Below are positions 8,681-17,156 of a stretch of 35,532 nt of DNA, in pieces. The notes below the pieces were generated by a model. The model searched no databases, was not told where the DNA came from, and saw nothing but the letters and a program-made list of their open reading frames with translations. Source of the DNA: CAYUJH01 sp964394585 (GTDB taxonomy: Bacteria; Bacteroidota; Bacteroidia; Cytophagales; Flammeovirgaceae); NCBI GenBank assembly GCA_964394585.1, contig CAYMYI010000035.1, positions 1 to 35,532 of the forward strand, read 5' to 3'. Each line of letters starts with the position of its first letter. Positions within the stretch are counted from its first letter, which is position 1. The position numbers were made by a program, and so were the translations under genes.

Positions 8681-9099
8681 GTGAGCTCAAACAAAATTGA
8701 AATTTATAGTGCAGTATCCTTGCTGTATCAACCGTATCCCAAGAAACGATTCCTTTAGCCTTTCCATACAAACTTATTAAAAATGAAAAATGATTGAGCA
8801 GTAAAGCGTTCTGTTCAAAGAAGAGCTAAGAAGTAGGGCAATATCGCTTTGGGGTTCTTTTTCATACACTCCTGAAAATTCTATATGTACCCTACTCCTT
8901 TTTGTTGCAAAATCGAATTGTATTGGAAATTTTCTGTGGGTAAACCTTCAGAAGGAAAGATATGCTATTCGGCACATCCTCGAATAATATGATAGCATGA
9001 TTTATATGATTTGATTAGTCTGATTTTCAGACGTTATAAAGTCTAAGTTCGCTAAACTATGTAGTTTCGAGCATACTAACTGTTGAAATATTTTGTACG
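8681..9099. other. Divergent intergenic region, no gene seen
   Basis: These 419 bp separate the minus-strand NUDIX gene from the plus-strand FAD oxidoreductase. The region holds a TAAGTTTG box on the minus strand and a small dyad, GTCTG...CAGAC, at about 9018-9032 upstream of the oxidoreductase. It has no convincing open frame or RNA gene. It must contain the promoters of both flanking genes; the plus-strand one is not obvious to me. Confidence 0.5.
8769..8776 (-). promoter_or_regulatory. Candidate -7 box for the NUDIX/WG-repeat transcript
   Basis: The minus strand reads TAAGTTTG, an exact TAnnTTTG match, about 90 nt upstream of the NUDIX start at 8680. The matching TTTG element at the usual spacing is missing or weak. 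Confidence 0.33.
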
Positions 9100-10194
9100 A
9101 TGTCGAACACCCAAAAAACTTACGACTATCTGCTTGTGGGGCAAGGACTTGCCGGCAGTGTGCTTGCGCTTACGCTATGGCAATACGGGAAACGGTTGTT
9201 GGTGGTAGATGCTAACGCTGCGCAAAGTTCTTCTAAAATAGCCGCCGGGATTTTTAACCCAATTACCGGCAGAAAGATGGTGAAAACATGGCTTGCCGAT
9301 TCGCTTTTTCCTTTTTTGCATCGGTTTTACCCAACAATGGAAAAGCAACTGAACACTCGGTTTTTTCACCCAATGCCCATGTATTTCCCATTTGCCTCGC
9401 AAGAAAAACAGAACGATTGGTTGCTACTCGCCGGCGATGCTCGGTATACGCCATTCCGGTTGCAGTTCCACGAAACCGGCTTGTACCCTGAGCACATCCC
9501 TACTCTTTACGGCGGTATGGAAATTTCACTTTCGGGCTACCTCGATATCCCCCTCTTTTTGCAAAGCACCAGAGCATTCTTACAAGAACACGCTGCGCTG
9601 GTGGGTACTGAAACTTCTTCTGAAGAGTTTACTATACATGCCCAAGGCATTACTTGGCGGAATTGCCGAGCGAAGCGGTTGCTCCTCTGCGATGGGTTGG
9701 GTGGATTAACTCCGTATTTTTTCCCATGGCTCGATTTCCGGCCTGTGAAAGGTGAAGTGCTCACGGTACACATAGAATCTCCTCAATTCCATCATATCAT
9801 CAATCGCAACGGATGGATTTTACCGCAATATCAAGCCCCTCAACGGTATAAATTTGGGGCTACTTACCACAATCAGTACACAAACTCGAATCCTTCAGAA
9901 ACGGGCAAACAACAATTAACCGAACGATTGGAGAATCTCACTACCCTGCCCTACGAAATTGTAGACCACAAAGCTGGCATCCGCCCCGCTACCTACGACC
10001 GTCGACCCTTTGTAGGTGTACACCCGAAGTACCCTTCGATAGGAGTTTTTAATGGGATGGGAGCAAAAGGGGTTTCTCTTTCGCCTTTTTTGGCACAGCA
10101 CTTTGTGGCTCATTTAGAACAGGGAACTCCGCTACTACCCGAAATAGATGTAATCCGTTGTTACGAAAGAGCTAAAAAGCGTGGGGAACTTTAA
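9100..10194 (+). CDS. FAD-dependent oxidoreductase of the D-amino-acid/glycine oxidase (DAO) family
   Basis: A 364-residue cytoplasmic flavoenzyme. The N-terminus has the dinucleotide-binding motif LLVGQGLAGS (11-20, GxGxxG), followed by the second beta strand ending in LLVVDAN (34-40). IAAGIFNPITGRKMVKTW is at about 48-65. Near the C-terminus, HKAGIRPATYDRRPFVG and GMGAKGVSLSPFLAQHF are the usual FAD-closing segments of this family. Members oxidise amines or amino acids with oxygen or another acceptor; the short form seen here is common in Bacteroidota and has no agreed substrate. The MpaB-like gene follows 61 bp downstream on the same strand and may be co-transcribed. Family assignment is sound, substrate unknown. 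Confidence 0.87.
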   Translation: MSNTQKTYDYLLVGQGLAGSVLALTLWQYGKRLLVVDANAAQSSSKIAAGIFNPITGRKMVKTWLADSLFPFLHRFYPTMEKQLNTRFFHPMPMYFPFASQEKQNDWLLLAGDARYTPFRLQFHETGLYPEHIPTLYGGMEISLSGYLDIPLFLQSTRAFLQEHAALVGTETSSEEFTIHAQGITWRNCRAKRLLLCDGLGGLTPYFFPWLDFRPVKGEVLTVHIESPQFHHIINRNGWILPQYQAPQRYKFGATYHNQYTNSNPSETGKQQLTERLENLTTLPYEIVDHKAGIRPATYDRRPFVGVHPKYPSIGVFNGMGAKGVSLSPFLAQHFVAHLEQGTPLLPEIDVIRCYERAKKRGEL

Positions 10195-10255
10195 CCTTCG
10201 ATAGCCTGCAACTTCTATCCTTCACAAGGGCTTACATTGAAAACTTTGTAAGTAT

Positions 10256-11323
10256 ATGCGTTCATTTTCCAACGAATTCCTAGCACAGGCTCGGTTGCAA
10301 CAAGACCCCCTCGCCGATAAGGCAATCCAAGCGATGTTCGAGTCGGAAACCCCATATCCATTTCGTAATGTGCTCACCCAGCTCCAATACAATGGGCAGC
10401 CTCTTACAACCGAACTACCCAAAGAGCTACACGTTTTTTTTACCGCAACCAACTCGCTACCCAAGTGGGCAGAACCCTCCAAAATGGAAAAAGCCTCACA
10501 GTTTTTTCAGCAGAACGTAGTGCAAATTATGAGCTTGCTCGGCACTTATGCCCTCCCCTATTGCTATGCCGCTGCCGATGGTGCACAAGTACTCTACCTC
10601 TCCGAGCGTATTCGGCACGATACCCACAATCGTTTGCTTGAAACCGCGCTTTTCATCTTTGACCTCTTTTCAAAAGGTGCACTCACTCCGGAAGGTCGCG
10701 CGTTGCGTTCTATTCAAAAAGTGCGCCTCATACACGCTACCATACGTTATCACATACAGCAAAAAGGCTACTGGAACCCTTCGTGGGGTGCTCCCATTAA
10801 CCAAGAAGATATGGCAGGTACGAACCTAGCCTTTTCCCTTATCATTATAAGAGGATTAAAAAAGATAGGATGTTCGGTATCGGCACAGGAAACCGAAGCA
10901 TGGTTGCATGCTTGGCGCGTGTTTGGTGTACTTATGGGCGTTGAAGAAGCTTTGTTGCCACAACATGCGAAACAGGCATTCCAATTAGAAAAAGCCATTA
11001 GATTACGCAATTTCAAGCCTTCTGAGGAAGGGAAAGCACTCACCCATGCTCTTTTACGCCATTATGCACAACTGCCTGAAGTAGCGCGCTTCCCTAAGGG
11101 GTATATGCCCTCATACATGCGTTTTGTACTCGGCGATACACTGAGCGATTTACTAGACATCCCACCGGCTGATTGGTCGGGTATTTTTGTACAGCAATTC
11201 CGATTGTTAAACCTACTGGGCATTTCGCCGAACCAAGTTCCACTTACACGCGAGCGTATCGTTGAGCAGCTTACTTATGAGCCCACTTTTACCCCTCCAG
11301 CATCGCTGGGCATTTCCGCTTGA
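10256..11323 (+). CDS. MpaB/DUF2236-family (latex-clearing-protein-like) oxygenase
   Basis: A 355-residue mainly helical protein without a signal peptide. The diagnostic stretch is QKVRLIHATIRYHI at about 144-157, with Arg147, His150 and His156, where DUF2236/MpaB proteins place the heme-b pocket. It is followed by WGAPINQEDMAGTNLAFS (about 165-182), also typical. Characterised relatives are the rubber oxygenase Lcp and the fungal MpaB that cleaves a terpenoid chain, so an oxidative role on a hydrophobic substrate is likely but unproven. The gene sits 61 bp after a flavin oxidoreductase, so the two may form a small oxidative unit. A pair of hairpins lies downstream (11378-11426). Confidence 0.85.
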   Translation: MRSFSNEFLAQARLQQDPLADKAIQAMFESETPYPFRNVLTQLQYNGQPLTTELPKELHVFFTATNSLPKWAEPSKMEKASQFFQQNVVQIMSLLGTYALPYCYAAADGAQVLYLSERIRHDTHNRLLETALFIFDLFSKGALTPEGRALRSIQKVRLIHATIRYHIQQKGYWNPSWGAPINQEDMAGTNLAFSLIIIRGLKKIGCSVSAQETEAWLHAWRVFGVLMGVEEALLPQHAKQAFQLEKAIRLRNFKPSEEGKALTHALLRHYAQLPEVARFPKGYMPSYMRFVLGDTLSDLLDIPPADWSGIFVQQFRLLNLLGISPNQVPLTRERIVEQLTYEPTFTPPASLGISA

Positions 11324-11377
11324 AACAGTACGCCGTACAAGGCATTTTCTTCAAAAGTGTTCATCATCTTACAGTAG

Positions 11378-11426
11378 GTGTACAAAAGCGTTCACTTTTA
11401 TACACAATGACTTTAGTCATCTTTTT
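11378..11426 (+). terminator. Tandem hairpins downstream of the MpaB-like gene
   Basis: The first hairpin pairs GTGTACAAAAG (11378-11388) with CTTTTATACAC (11395-11405), 10 of 11 positions matching around a 6-nt loop. The second pairs ATGAC (11407-11411) with GTCAT (11416-11420) and is followed by CTTTTT. The second has terminator form, though with a short stem. Together they probably close the oxidoreductase/MpaB transcript, 54 bp past its stop codon. Confidence 0.45.
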
Positions 11427-11532
11427 ATAAATACCTGATTACCAAGTATTTATTTTATTGGCATAGGCTTTGACAAAGGGTAAGCATAAGTTAATCAAAC
11501 ATCATTTTACACATTCGAAAACGCAAAAAACA

Positions 11533-12153
11533 ATGAAAACATTAATCGGAACATTCGTAACAATTTTCTTCGCCTTTATTGGCTTACAGTCATTCGCAAA
11601 CGATAACGTTGGTGCATTCTCAAAAGTAGCTACTGTTGAAGAAGGTAGCGTAAGCTATAGCATCTATGCCGTACAGAACAGTGAAAAAATCAAATTTTCT
11701 TTTGAAAAAGGAATTGAGACAGGTATCACTGTAAAAATTTACGACGAAGACTTCGACTTACTTTACACCGACGTATTGAAAAAAGAAAATGCAGGAAGCA
11801 TCAGCTACAACTTGCAGCAGTTAGGTGGTGGAACGTATCACGTAAAAGTGATCACTAAAGAGTTCACAAAAGTACACACATTCTCAGTAGGTGAAGTTGC
11901 ATTTGAAAACACTTTCAATCCTTACATTTCTTCTGTAAAAGAAGGTGGAAAAGTACACGTAGCTTTCCAAAAGGCATTTGCTCCTGTAGTTATTAAAGTG
12001 TACGATATCAACGGTGTAGTATTCCACGATGAGGTAGTAACTAACAAAACTGACTACCACAAAATTTTGAATTTAAGCCAATTGGAAGCTGGCGAATATA
12101 CTGTTGAAGTTCGCAGCGCAGGCAAGACTACTACTCAAGCGATTACGCTCTAA
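11533..12153 (+). CDS. Small exported protein of two tandem sorting-domain-like beta modules
   Basis: The frame is open upstream to 11470, but the ATG at 11533 puts a signal peptide first (MKTLIGTFVTIFFAFIGLQSFA), giving 206 residues. The mature protein contains two related segments of about 67 residues. Residues 52-119 contain VKIYDEDFDLLYTDV and LQQLGGGTYHVKV. Residues 140-206 contain IKVYDINGVVFHDEV and LSQLEAGEYTVEV. The pattern of a strand with VYD-NG, a middle strand, then a leu-x-x-leu-x-x-G-x-Y-x-V-x-V hairpin resembles the C-terminal sorting domains of T9SS cargo and DUF3244-like modules, although the usual closing Lys residues are missing. There is no separate cargo domain. It has its own terminator at 12198-12229. 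Function unknown; the codon pattern and signal peptide indicate a real gene. Confidence 0.78.
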   Translation: MKTLIGTFVTIFFAFIGLQSFANDNVGAFSKVATVEEGSVSYSIYAVQNSEKIKFSFEKGIETGITVKIYDEDFDLLYTDVLKKENAGSISYNLQQLGGGTYHVKVITKEFTKVHTFSVGEVAFENTFNPYISSVKEGGKVHVAFQKAFAPVVIKVYDINGVVFHDEVVTNKTDYHKILNLSQLEAGEYTVEVRSAGKTTTQAITL

Positions 12154-12197
12154 AAATAAGTACTTTAATTATTTGATAATAAATTGTAGGTGAAAGG

Positions 12198-12229
12198 AAA
12201 CTCTTGGAGCTATGCTCCGAGAGTTTTTT
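12198..12229 (+). terminator. Rho-independent terminator after the two-module exported protein
   Basis: AAACTCTTGGAGC (12198-12210) pairs with GCTCCGAGAGTTT (12214-12226) around a 3-nt loop, with one T-G wobble, and runs into six T's (12224-12229). It lies 44 bp past the stop codon on the same strand. Confidence 0.85.
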
Positions 12230-12465
12230 GCTTTATACGGGTTTACTGTAAGACTGCCTCTCCCTCCTTTTCGTTTTTCTTCCGACGATAATCCGTTTTT
12301 ACTATGTCGGGGTTTTCCTTAAGAGCTTCGTTTCTATCGTCCTATTCTTTTTTATACATCAAAGAAAGATACCATTCATCTTAGTTTTATCTACATTTAT
12401 GAAATAAATACATTTATCATTCATTATTTTATCTACATTTACGAAAGTAATAAATTTAGTACCCC
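12230..12465. other. Intergenic region before the PadR gene
   Basis: No open frame of note. Apart from a 5-bp pair CCGAC/GTCGG that I consider chance, the only structure is the direct repeat described separately at 12385-12441. With the terminator and 3' tail of the preceding gene, the gene-free stretch runs from 12154 to 12465. Confidence 0.5.
12385..12446. repeat. 15-bp direct repeat upstream of padR-like gene, probable operator
   Basis: TTTTATCTACATTTA occurs at 12385-12399 and again at 12427-12441. Each copy is followed by T or C and then GAAA, so 19 of 20 positions match. The period is 42 bp, about four helical turns, which puts both copies on the same face of the DNA. The second copy ends 24 bp before the PadR start codon. 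PadR proteins commonly repress their own operon, so this is a likely operator pair; that is inference from position and phasing. Confidence 0.5.
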
Positions 12466-12804
12466 ATGAAAGGAACATATCTTGGTGAATTTGAGGAGAT
12501 TGTTTTGCTCACTGTTGGCGTATTGTACGATGAAGCCTATGGCGTAGCCATCAAAAAAGAGCTGGAGCACCAGACAGAACGCAGTGTAAGCATCAGTGCA
12601 GTACATGCAGCGGTCAATCGTTTAGAAGATAAAGGCTTTTTAGAATCGAGATTTGGAGAGCCTACCAAAGAACGAGGGGGAAAGCGTAAAAAGCTGTACC
12701 GCATTACTATGCAAGGGCAAAAAGCTTTGGCAGATTCTCGCGATTTACGCCAACGCCTTTGGTCGCTCATTCCAAAACCTGCTTTTCAAATTAGTATTCC
12801 TTAG
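12466..12804 (+). CDS. PadR-family transcriptional regulator
   Basis: A 112-residue winged-helix DNA-binding protein. LGEFEEIVLLTVGVLYDEAYGVAIKKELE (6-34) is the first part of the PadR fold, SISAVHAAVNRLEDKGFLESR (41-61) the recognition helix and start of the wing, and GKRKKLYRITMQGQKAL (71-87) the wing strands. The long C-terminal dimerisation helix is short here, as in the small PadR subfamily. The stop codon is 4 nt before the ATG of a large FtsX-type permease; this pairing is typical in Cytophagales, where the PadR protein is thought to control the transporter. It probably represses its own operon through the repeats at 12385-12446. Confidence 0.92.
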   Translation: MKGTYLGEFEEIVLLTVGVLYDEAYGVAIKKELEHQTERSVSISAVHAAVNRLEDKGFLESRFGEPTKERGGKRKKLYRITMQGQKALADSRDLRQRLWSLIPKPAFQISIP

Positions 12805-12808
12805 GGCT

Positions 12809-15499
12809 ATGCAAACAAACTCACCAGACTTTCCGGTTCCCCCTCGCCGTGCTCTCCGATTCTTACGGTGGTTTTGCCACGAACATTACCTTGAGGAAAT
12901 CGAGGGGGATTTAGAGGAACTATTTTATGAACAGGCAGCGCAATATTCCGTTCGGAGGGCAGAGCGCTGGTTCTGGTGGCAGGTATTGCGCACATGCCGG
13001 CCGTATTTCTGGAAGAAAACTAACCCAAAACAGTATATCATTATGCAAAGAGCAATGTTTCAAAACTATTTTAAGACCTCGTATCGAAATCTTTGGCGTA
13101 ACAAAACCTTTTCGGCAATTAACATTTTTGGGCTATCGCTTTCCATGAGTGTGTGTTTGCTCATTATCATGATTATCAGCCAACAATTTAAATACGATGC
13201 TTATTTAACGGATTCCAATCGTATTTACCGAGTTACTACCCATGTAAACGAAGGACAAGCAGATGCTTTTAAAGTAGCTACCACTACGGTTGCCGTTGCC
13301 GGTGTACTCCAAAATGAGATAAGTGGGGTATCGGAAGTAACACGGATACACCGTTATTTTTTTGGTGAAGGATACGCCAATGGCAAGGAAATCCCTTTAA
13401 CGGGTAAACTTGCCGATCCTTCCTTGTTTTCATTGCTACAGTTCACTTTTGCCGAAGGAGATGCGCGCACGGCGTTTAGCGAAGCCAACGGCATTGTACT
13501 CACTTACGAAACAGCGCAAAAGTATTTCGGCGATGCACCTGCATTGGGTAAACCTTTTTTGCTAAAACACTTATTCCAAGCGCCTAAAGAAGGCCCTCAT
13601 GAAGATGCATTTGTAGTTACGGGGGTTCTTGCCCCTACCGAAAACCTCTCTCATTTAGATTTCGAGGCAATTCTCCCGTTTTCATTCATAGAAACTATGG
13701 TTTTGCAAGAGCGGATGCACGTTTCTATCCTCAATGCTTGGGACGATACCTATCAAAATTATGTGTATCTCAAACTTGAGCAAGGGCAAACTGCCGAACA
13801 AGTTACTGAGCTGCTCAACCGAGTAGCAGAGAAGCACTTTGCTGAACTTGAAGAAGAACACCGTCGACCAACGCATTTTGTCTTACAAAATGTACAAACG
13901 ATTACGCCTTTTTGGGGGCAAAACTATGCCAACCAAGCCGGTCATGCGTTTCCCTTGCTTCTGTTGCTTTTTTTGGGGGGCATATCGTTTATCATAATGC
14001 TCAGCGCGATATTTAACTATACGAACCTCTCGGTGGCGCGAGCGGTTACCCGAGCTAAAGAAATTGGAGTGCGCAAGGTAAATGGAGCAAGTAAACATCA
14101 GGTTAGGGTACAATTTATTGTAGAGGCTGTTTTGCTTTCTACCATTTCACTTGTATTTGCCGTGATTCTCTTACAGTTTCTAAGCGATGCTTTTGCCCAG
14201 ATAATTCCTTCCGATTTCTTCAAAATTGAACTCGACACTTCTTACCTTGTGTATGGGTGGTTTATTCTATTTGCACTTTTATTGGGAATTATCGCAGGAA
14301 TTTTCCCCGCATTTTACATTGCTAAGTTCAACCCAATTTACACATTAAAGAATTTTTCTTCCTTGCAAATTGGGAATAAACTCACAGTGCGAAAAGTACT
14401 CACAGTTGTACAATTTTGCATTTCTATCGTTTTTATTTCAAGTGCTTTATTGCTGTATCAGCAATTCCAATATCTCTTAAATGTAGATTTAGGGCTAAAG
14501 GGGGAAAATATCTTAGAAGCCAATCTACATAACAACGATTACCAGTTAGTAACCGAAGCTTTTGCTCAGTTTCCCGAAGTTGAAAGCGTAGCAAGCACAA
14601 GCCATGTACCAGGAGGAGGCACTATTTACACTTGCCAGATATATACATTGGGCAAACAAGATTCGCTACTTATAAGCACGATGAATATAACCCCCAACTT
14701 TTTAGAGCAGCTTTCTATTCAACTAAAAGTAGGGAACAATTTTCAGGAGACGGTTTCTAATGTAAATGCACTTCGGCATGTGCTTCTTAACGAAGCTGCT
14801 GTAGAGAAACTGAAATTTGGAAGCCCAAGCGATGCCATTGGCAAACAGTTTATTACGAATGATTCGATTACAGTAGAAGTCATCGGGGTTGTTAAAAACT
14901 TTGTAAATACTTCGATACAAGACCCAACCCGCCCAATGATTATTTTGAATAATACGGATAATTTGAACTACGCTAGTTTAAAAATCAATTCGAACGATTA
15001 CCTAGAAACTATCAAAAAGCTTGAGAAAGCCTGGAATGCTATCGATCCCATACATCCTTTCTCATATCGGTTTTTCGATGAGCAAATCGGTGAAGATTTC
15101 ACCATTTTTAAAGCTATCATTAAAGTAGTGGGTTTTGCCGGTTTTCTTGCAATAGCAATTGCTACGATTGGTTTTTTGGGCATGGTGATTTTTAGCACAA
15201 ATGGGAAGTTGAAGGAAATTGCTATTCGGAAAGTGCATGGTGCACGTATACAAGGTCTTTTTGTGCTGCTTTCTAAAAACTTTGTCGGTCTTATTGGCTT
15301 TTCGGCATGTATTGCCATCCCCCTAGCCTACCTGTTGAATTCAGCTTGGTTGCAAGAGTTACCCAAACGGACAGAGTTAGGCTGGGAAGTATTTGCCATT
15401 GCAATTGGGGCTACCTTGCTGATTGGTGTGTTGGTTATCATACCCCAACTATGGCGAGTCGTTATCAGTAATCCTGCTGATACGCTTCGCGATGAATAG
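12809..15499 (+). CDS. FtsX/MacB-type ABC transporter permease with permease-prefix domain 2
   Basis: The frame is open back to 12653 inside the PadR gene. The real start is the ATG at 12809, 4 nt past the PadR stop, giving 896 residues. Residues about 5-70 are the permease prefix domain 2 (PPRRALRFLRWFCHEHYLEEI, then a GDLEELF motif and a WFWWQVLRTCRPYF helix). The first membrane segment is near 105-125, followed by a MacB-like periplasmic domain. A first FtsX domain of three segments with IGVRKVNGAS lies at about 385-500. Then come a second periplasmic domain and a second FtsX domain with LKEIAIRKVHGAR at about 765-890. No ATPase domain is present and no ATP-binding gene lies next to it, so the partner must be elsewhere. 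Such proteins are linked to envelope stress or antimicrobial efflux; the substrate is unknown. Co-transcribed with the PadR gene. Confidence 0.92.
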   Translation: MQTNSPDFPVPPRRALRFLRWFCHEHYLEEIEGDLEELFYEQAAQYSVRRAERWFWWQVLRTCRPYFWKKTNPKQYIIMQRAMFQNYFKTSYRNLWRNKTFSAINIFGLSLSMSVCLLIIMIISQQFKYDAYLTDSNRIYRVTTHVNEGQADAFKVATTTVAVAGVLQNEISGVSEVTRIHRYFFGEGYANGKEIPLTGKLADPSLFSLLQFTFAEGDARTAFSEANGIVLTYETAQKYFGDAPALGKPFLLKHLFQAPKEGPHEDAFVVTGVLAPTENLSHLDFEAILPFSFIETMVLQERMHVSILNAWDDTYQNYVYLKLEQGQTAEQVTELLNRVAEKHFAELEEEHRRPTHFVLQNVQTITPFWGQNYANQAGHAFPLLLLLFLGGISFIIMLSAIFNYTNLSVARAVTRAKEIGVRKVNGASKHQVRVQFIVEAVLLSTISLVFAVILLQFLSDAFAQIIPSDFFKIELDTSYLVYGWFILFALLLGIIAGIFPAFYIAKFNPIYTLKNFSSLQIGNKLTVRKVLTVVQFCISIVFISSALLLYQQFQYLLNVDLGLKGENILEANLHNNDYQLVTEAFAQFPEVESVASTSHVPGGGTIYTCQIYTLGKQDSLLISTMNITPNFLEQLSIQLKVGNNFQETVSNVNALRHVLLNEAAVEKLKFGSPSDAIGKQFITNDSITVEVIGVVKNFVNTSIQDPTRPMIILNNTDNLNYASLKINSNDYLETIKKLEKAWNAIDPIHPFSYRFFDEQIGEDFTIFKAIIKVVGFAGFLAIAIATIGFLGMVIFSTNGKLKEIAIRKVHGARIQGLFVLLSKNFVGLIGFSACIAIPLAYLLNSAWLQELPKRTELGWEVFAIAIGATLLIGVLVIIPQLWRVVISNPADTLRDE

Positions 15500-15548
15500 C
15501 AAATCTGTGATTTGCTAACGGTGTATCTTATGCAAGGTACACCGTTTT
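15498..15548. terminator. Two tandem hairpins between convergent permease and dehydrogenase genes
   Basis: AGCAAATC (15498-15505) and GATTTGCT (15509-15516) form a perfect 8-bp stem with a 3-nt loop, starting inside the permease stop codon. AACGGTGTA (15517-15525) and TACACCGTT (15538-15546) form a perfect 9-bp stem followed by TTTT on the plus strand. The second hairpin also covers the dehydrogenase stop codon at 15528. U runs are short, but the position between convergent genes supports a shared terminator. Confidence 0.55.
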
Positions 15549-16889
15549 GGCATTTACAAACTCTCTAATTCCATGCAGCGAAAGTTCTCGTCCATACCCA
15601 CTATCTTTAATACCACCGAAAGGGAGCCTTGGGTCAGATTTTACGAATGCATTTACAAAACAACATCCGGCGTGTAACTGTGAACGGGCAATTTTTTCAG
15701 CACGCGCTTCATCTTTGCTAAATATAGCAGCACCTAACCCATAGGTCGTATCATTTGCAATGTGAATAGCTTCTTCCTCCGAGTTAACTACGATAATAGA
15801 AGCTACCGGTCCAAATAACTCTTCATGATATGCAGGCATCCCCTTTTGCACTTGTGTAAGTACCGTTGGAGGATAAAAAAAGCCCTTTCCTTCGGGGATT
15901 GTACCACCAAGAATACACGTAGCCCCTTTAGCCACGCTTTCAGTTACTTGCCGATGCAACTCTTCGCGCAAATCTTTCCGTGCCATAGGCCCAAGCTCTA
16001 CACCTTTTTCGAGTGGGTTTCCCATTTTTTTTGCACGCATTTGTGCCACCAACCCATCTTCAAATTGCTGAGCAATTGATTGATGCACAATAAACCGTTT
16101 TGCGGCAATACAACTTTGCCCATTATTAATTAAGCGGCTTGCCGCACAGGTTTCAATAGCTAAATTGATATCTGCATCTTCCAAAACAATGTACGGATCG
16201 CTCCCCCCTAATTCTAAGACACTTTTTTTAAGGAAAGCTCCTGCTTGTGCCGCTACTGCCTTTCCTGCGCGTGTACTTCCTGTAAGCGTTACAGCGCGCA
16301 CAAGCGGACGGGCGATGATATTAGCGGCTTGTTCTGTATCAATAAACACATTACGAAATACATGTGGAGGAAATCCCGCTTCCTGAAAGGATACCTCGAT
16401 GGCTTGAGCACACCCCGGCACATTGGGTGCATGCTTTAATAAAACAACGTTGCCTGCCAACATTGAGGGTACTGCACACCGAAAAACTTGCCAAAAGGGG
16501 AAGTTCCAAGGCATAATGGCAAACACAATTCCCAATGGCTGATAGCTCACATAACTCTTTTTTGCATCAGAATTGATAAGCTCGTCCTGCAAAAAACTGG
16601 CTCCATGTTCTGCATAGTAGCGACAAACCCAAGCACATTTTTCTATTTCGGCTTTACCTTCCGAAATAGGTTTGCCCATTTCTTCCGCCATCAACCGAGC
16701 AAATTCAGAGGTATGCTCCTCAAGTACATTTGCCAAAGCTTCAAGCAATTGTTTTTTTCGAGGAATCGCAGTTTTTTTCCATTCAACAAAAGCAGCTTGC
16801 ATCTCCGAAATAATCAGATTGACTGTTTCTTCGCTATGGTTTGCATATTCTTTTAAGGGTAGTTCGGTCGCTGGGTTTAAAGCTTGCAT
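15528..16889 (-). CDS. NAD(P)-dependent succinate-semialdehyde dehydrogenase-like aldehyde dehydrogenase
   Basis: A 453-residue aldehyde dehydrogenase of the short succinate-semialdehyde dehydrogenase (SSADH) type, which lacks the N-terminal extension of longer relatives. Signatures in order are MPWNFPFWQ (126-134), GSTRAGKAV (214-222), the general base Glu226 in LELGGSDP, and the catalytic Cys260 in NNGQSCIAAKRF. The C-terminal substrate-channel loop contains LPFGGIKDSGYGRELS. The enzyme would oxidise succinate semialdehyde (or a similar aldehyde) to the acid in the cytoplasm, feeding the TCA cycle. No GABA transaminase lies nearby, so the link to GABA is from family only. Divergent from the SbtA-like gene with 267 bp between; I found no consensus promoter there. 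Confidence 0.9.
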   Translation of the reverse strand: MQALNPATELPLKEYANHSEETVNLIISEMQAAFVEWKKTAIPRKKQLLEALANVLEEHTSEFARLMAEEMGKPISEGKAEIEKCAWVCRYYAEHGASFLQDELINSDAKKSYVSYQPLGIVFAIMPWNFPFWQVFRCAVPSMLAGNVVLLKHAPNVPGCAQAIEVSFQEAGFPPHVFRNVFIDTEQAANIIARPLVRAVTLTGSTRAGKAVAAQAGAFLKKSVLELGGSDPYIVLEDADINLAIETCAASRLINNGQSCIAAKRFIVHQSIAQQFEDGLVAQMRAKKMGNPLEKGVELGPMARKDLREELHRQVTESVAKGATCILGGTIPEGKGFFYPPTVLTQVQKGMPAYHEELFGPVASIIVVNSEEEAIHIANDTTYGLGAAIFSKDEARAEKIARSQLHAGCCFVNAFVKSDPRLPFGGIKDSGYGRELSLHGIREFVNAKTVYLA

Positions 16890-17156
16890 TACAAAATCAT
16901 AAGTTTAAGTATCATATTTATTTTAAAAAGATAAGTACTTATTCGCTATAAAACAGCAAACGTCTTGATGGCTAGGCTATAATTTCGAGAATATATCATC
17001 CCTGTTTTATATTTATCTATTTTAGCACCCTACTTTTATAGTTTTTCTTCCAAAGAATACAATGAGTTTATTTCAAATATTCAAAACAGAAAGGACATAT
17101 TGCTACACGCTACGACTTGATTAGAACTACCATAATTAAAGAAACGACAATACCTT

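Noticed and set aside
12653..12808. Upstream extension of the permease frame inside the PadR gene
   Set aside because: The extension has no family similarity; the ATG at 12809 directly precedes the permease-prefix domain and sits 4 nt after the PadR stop.
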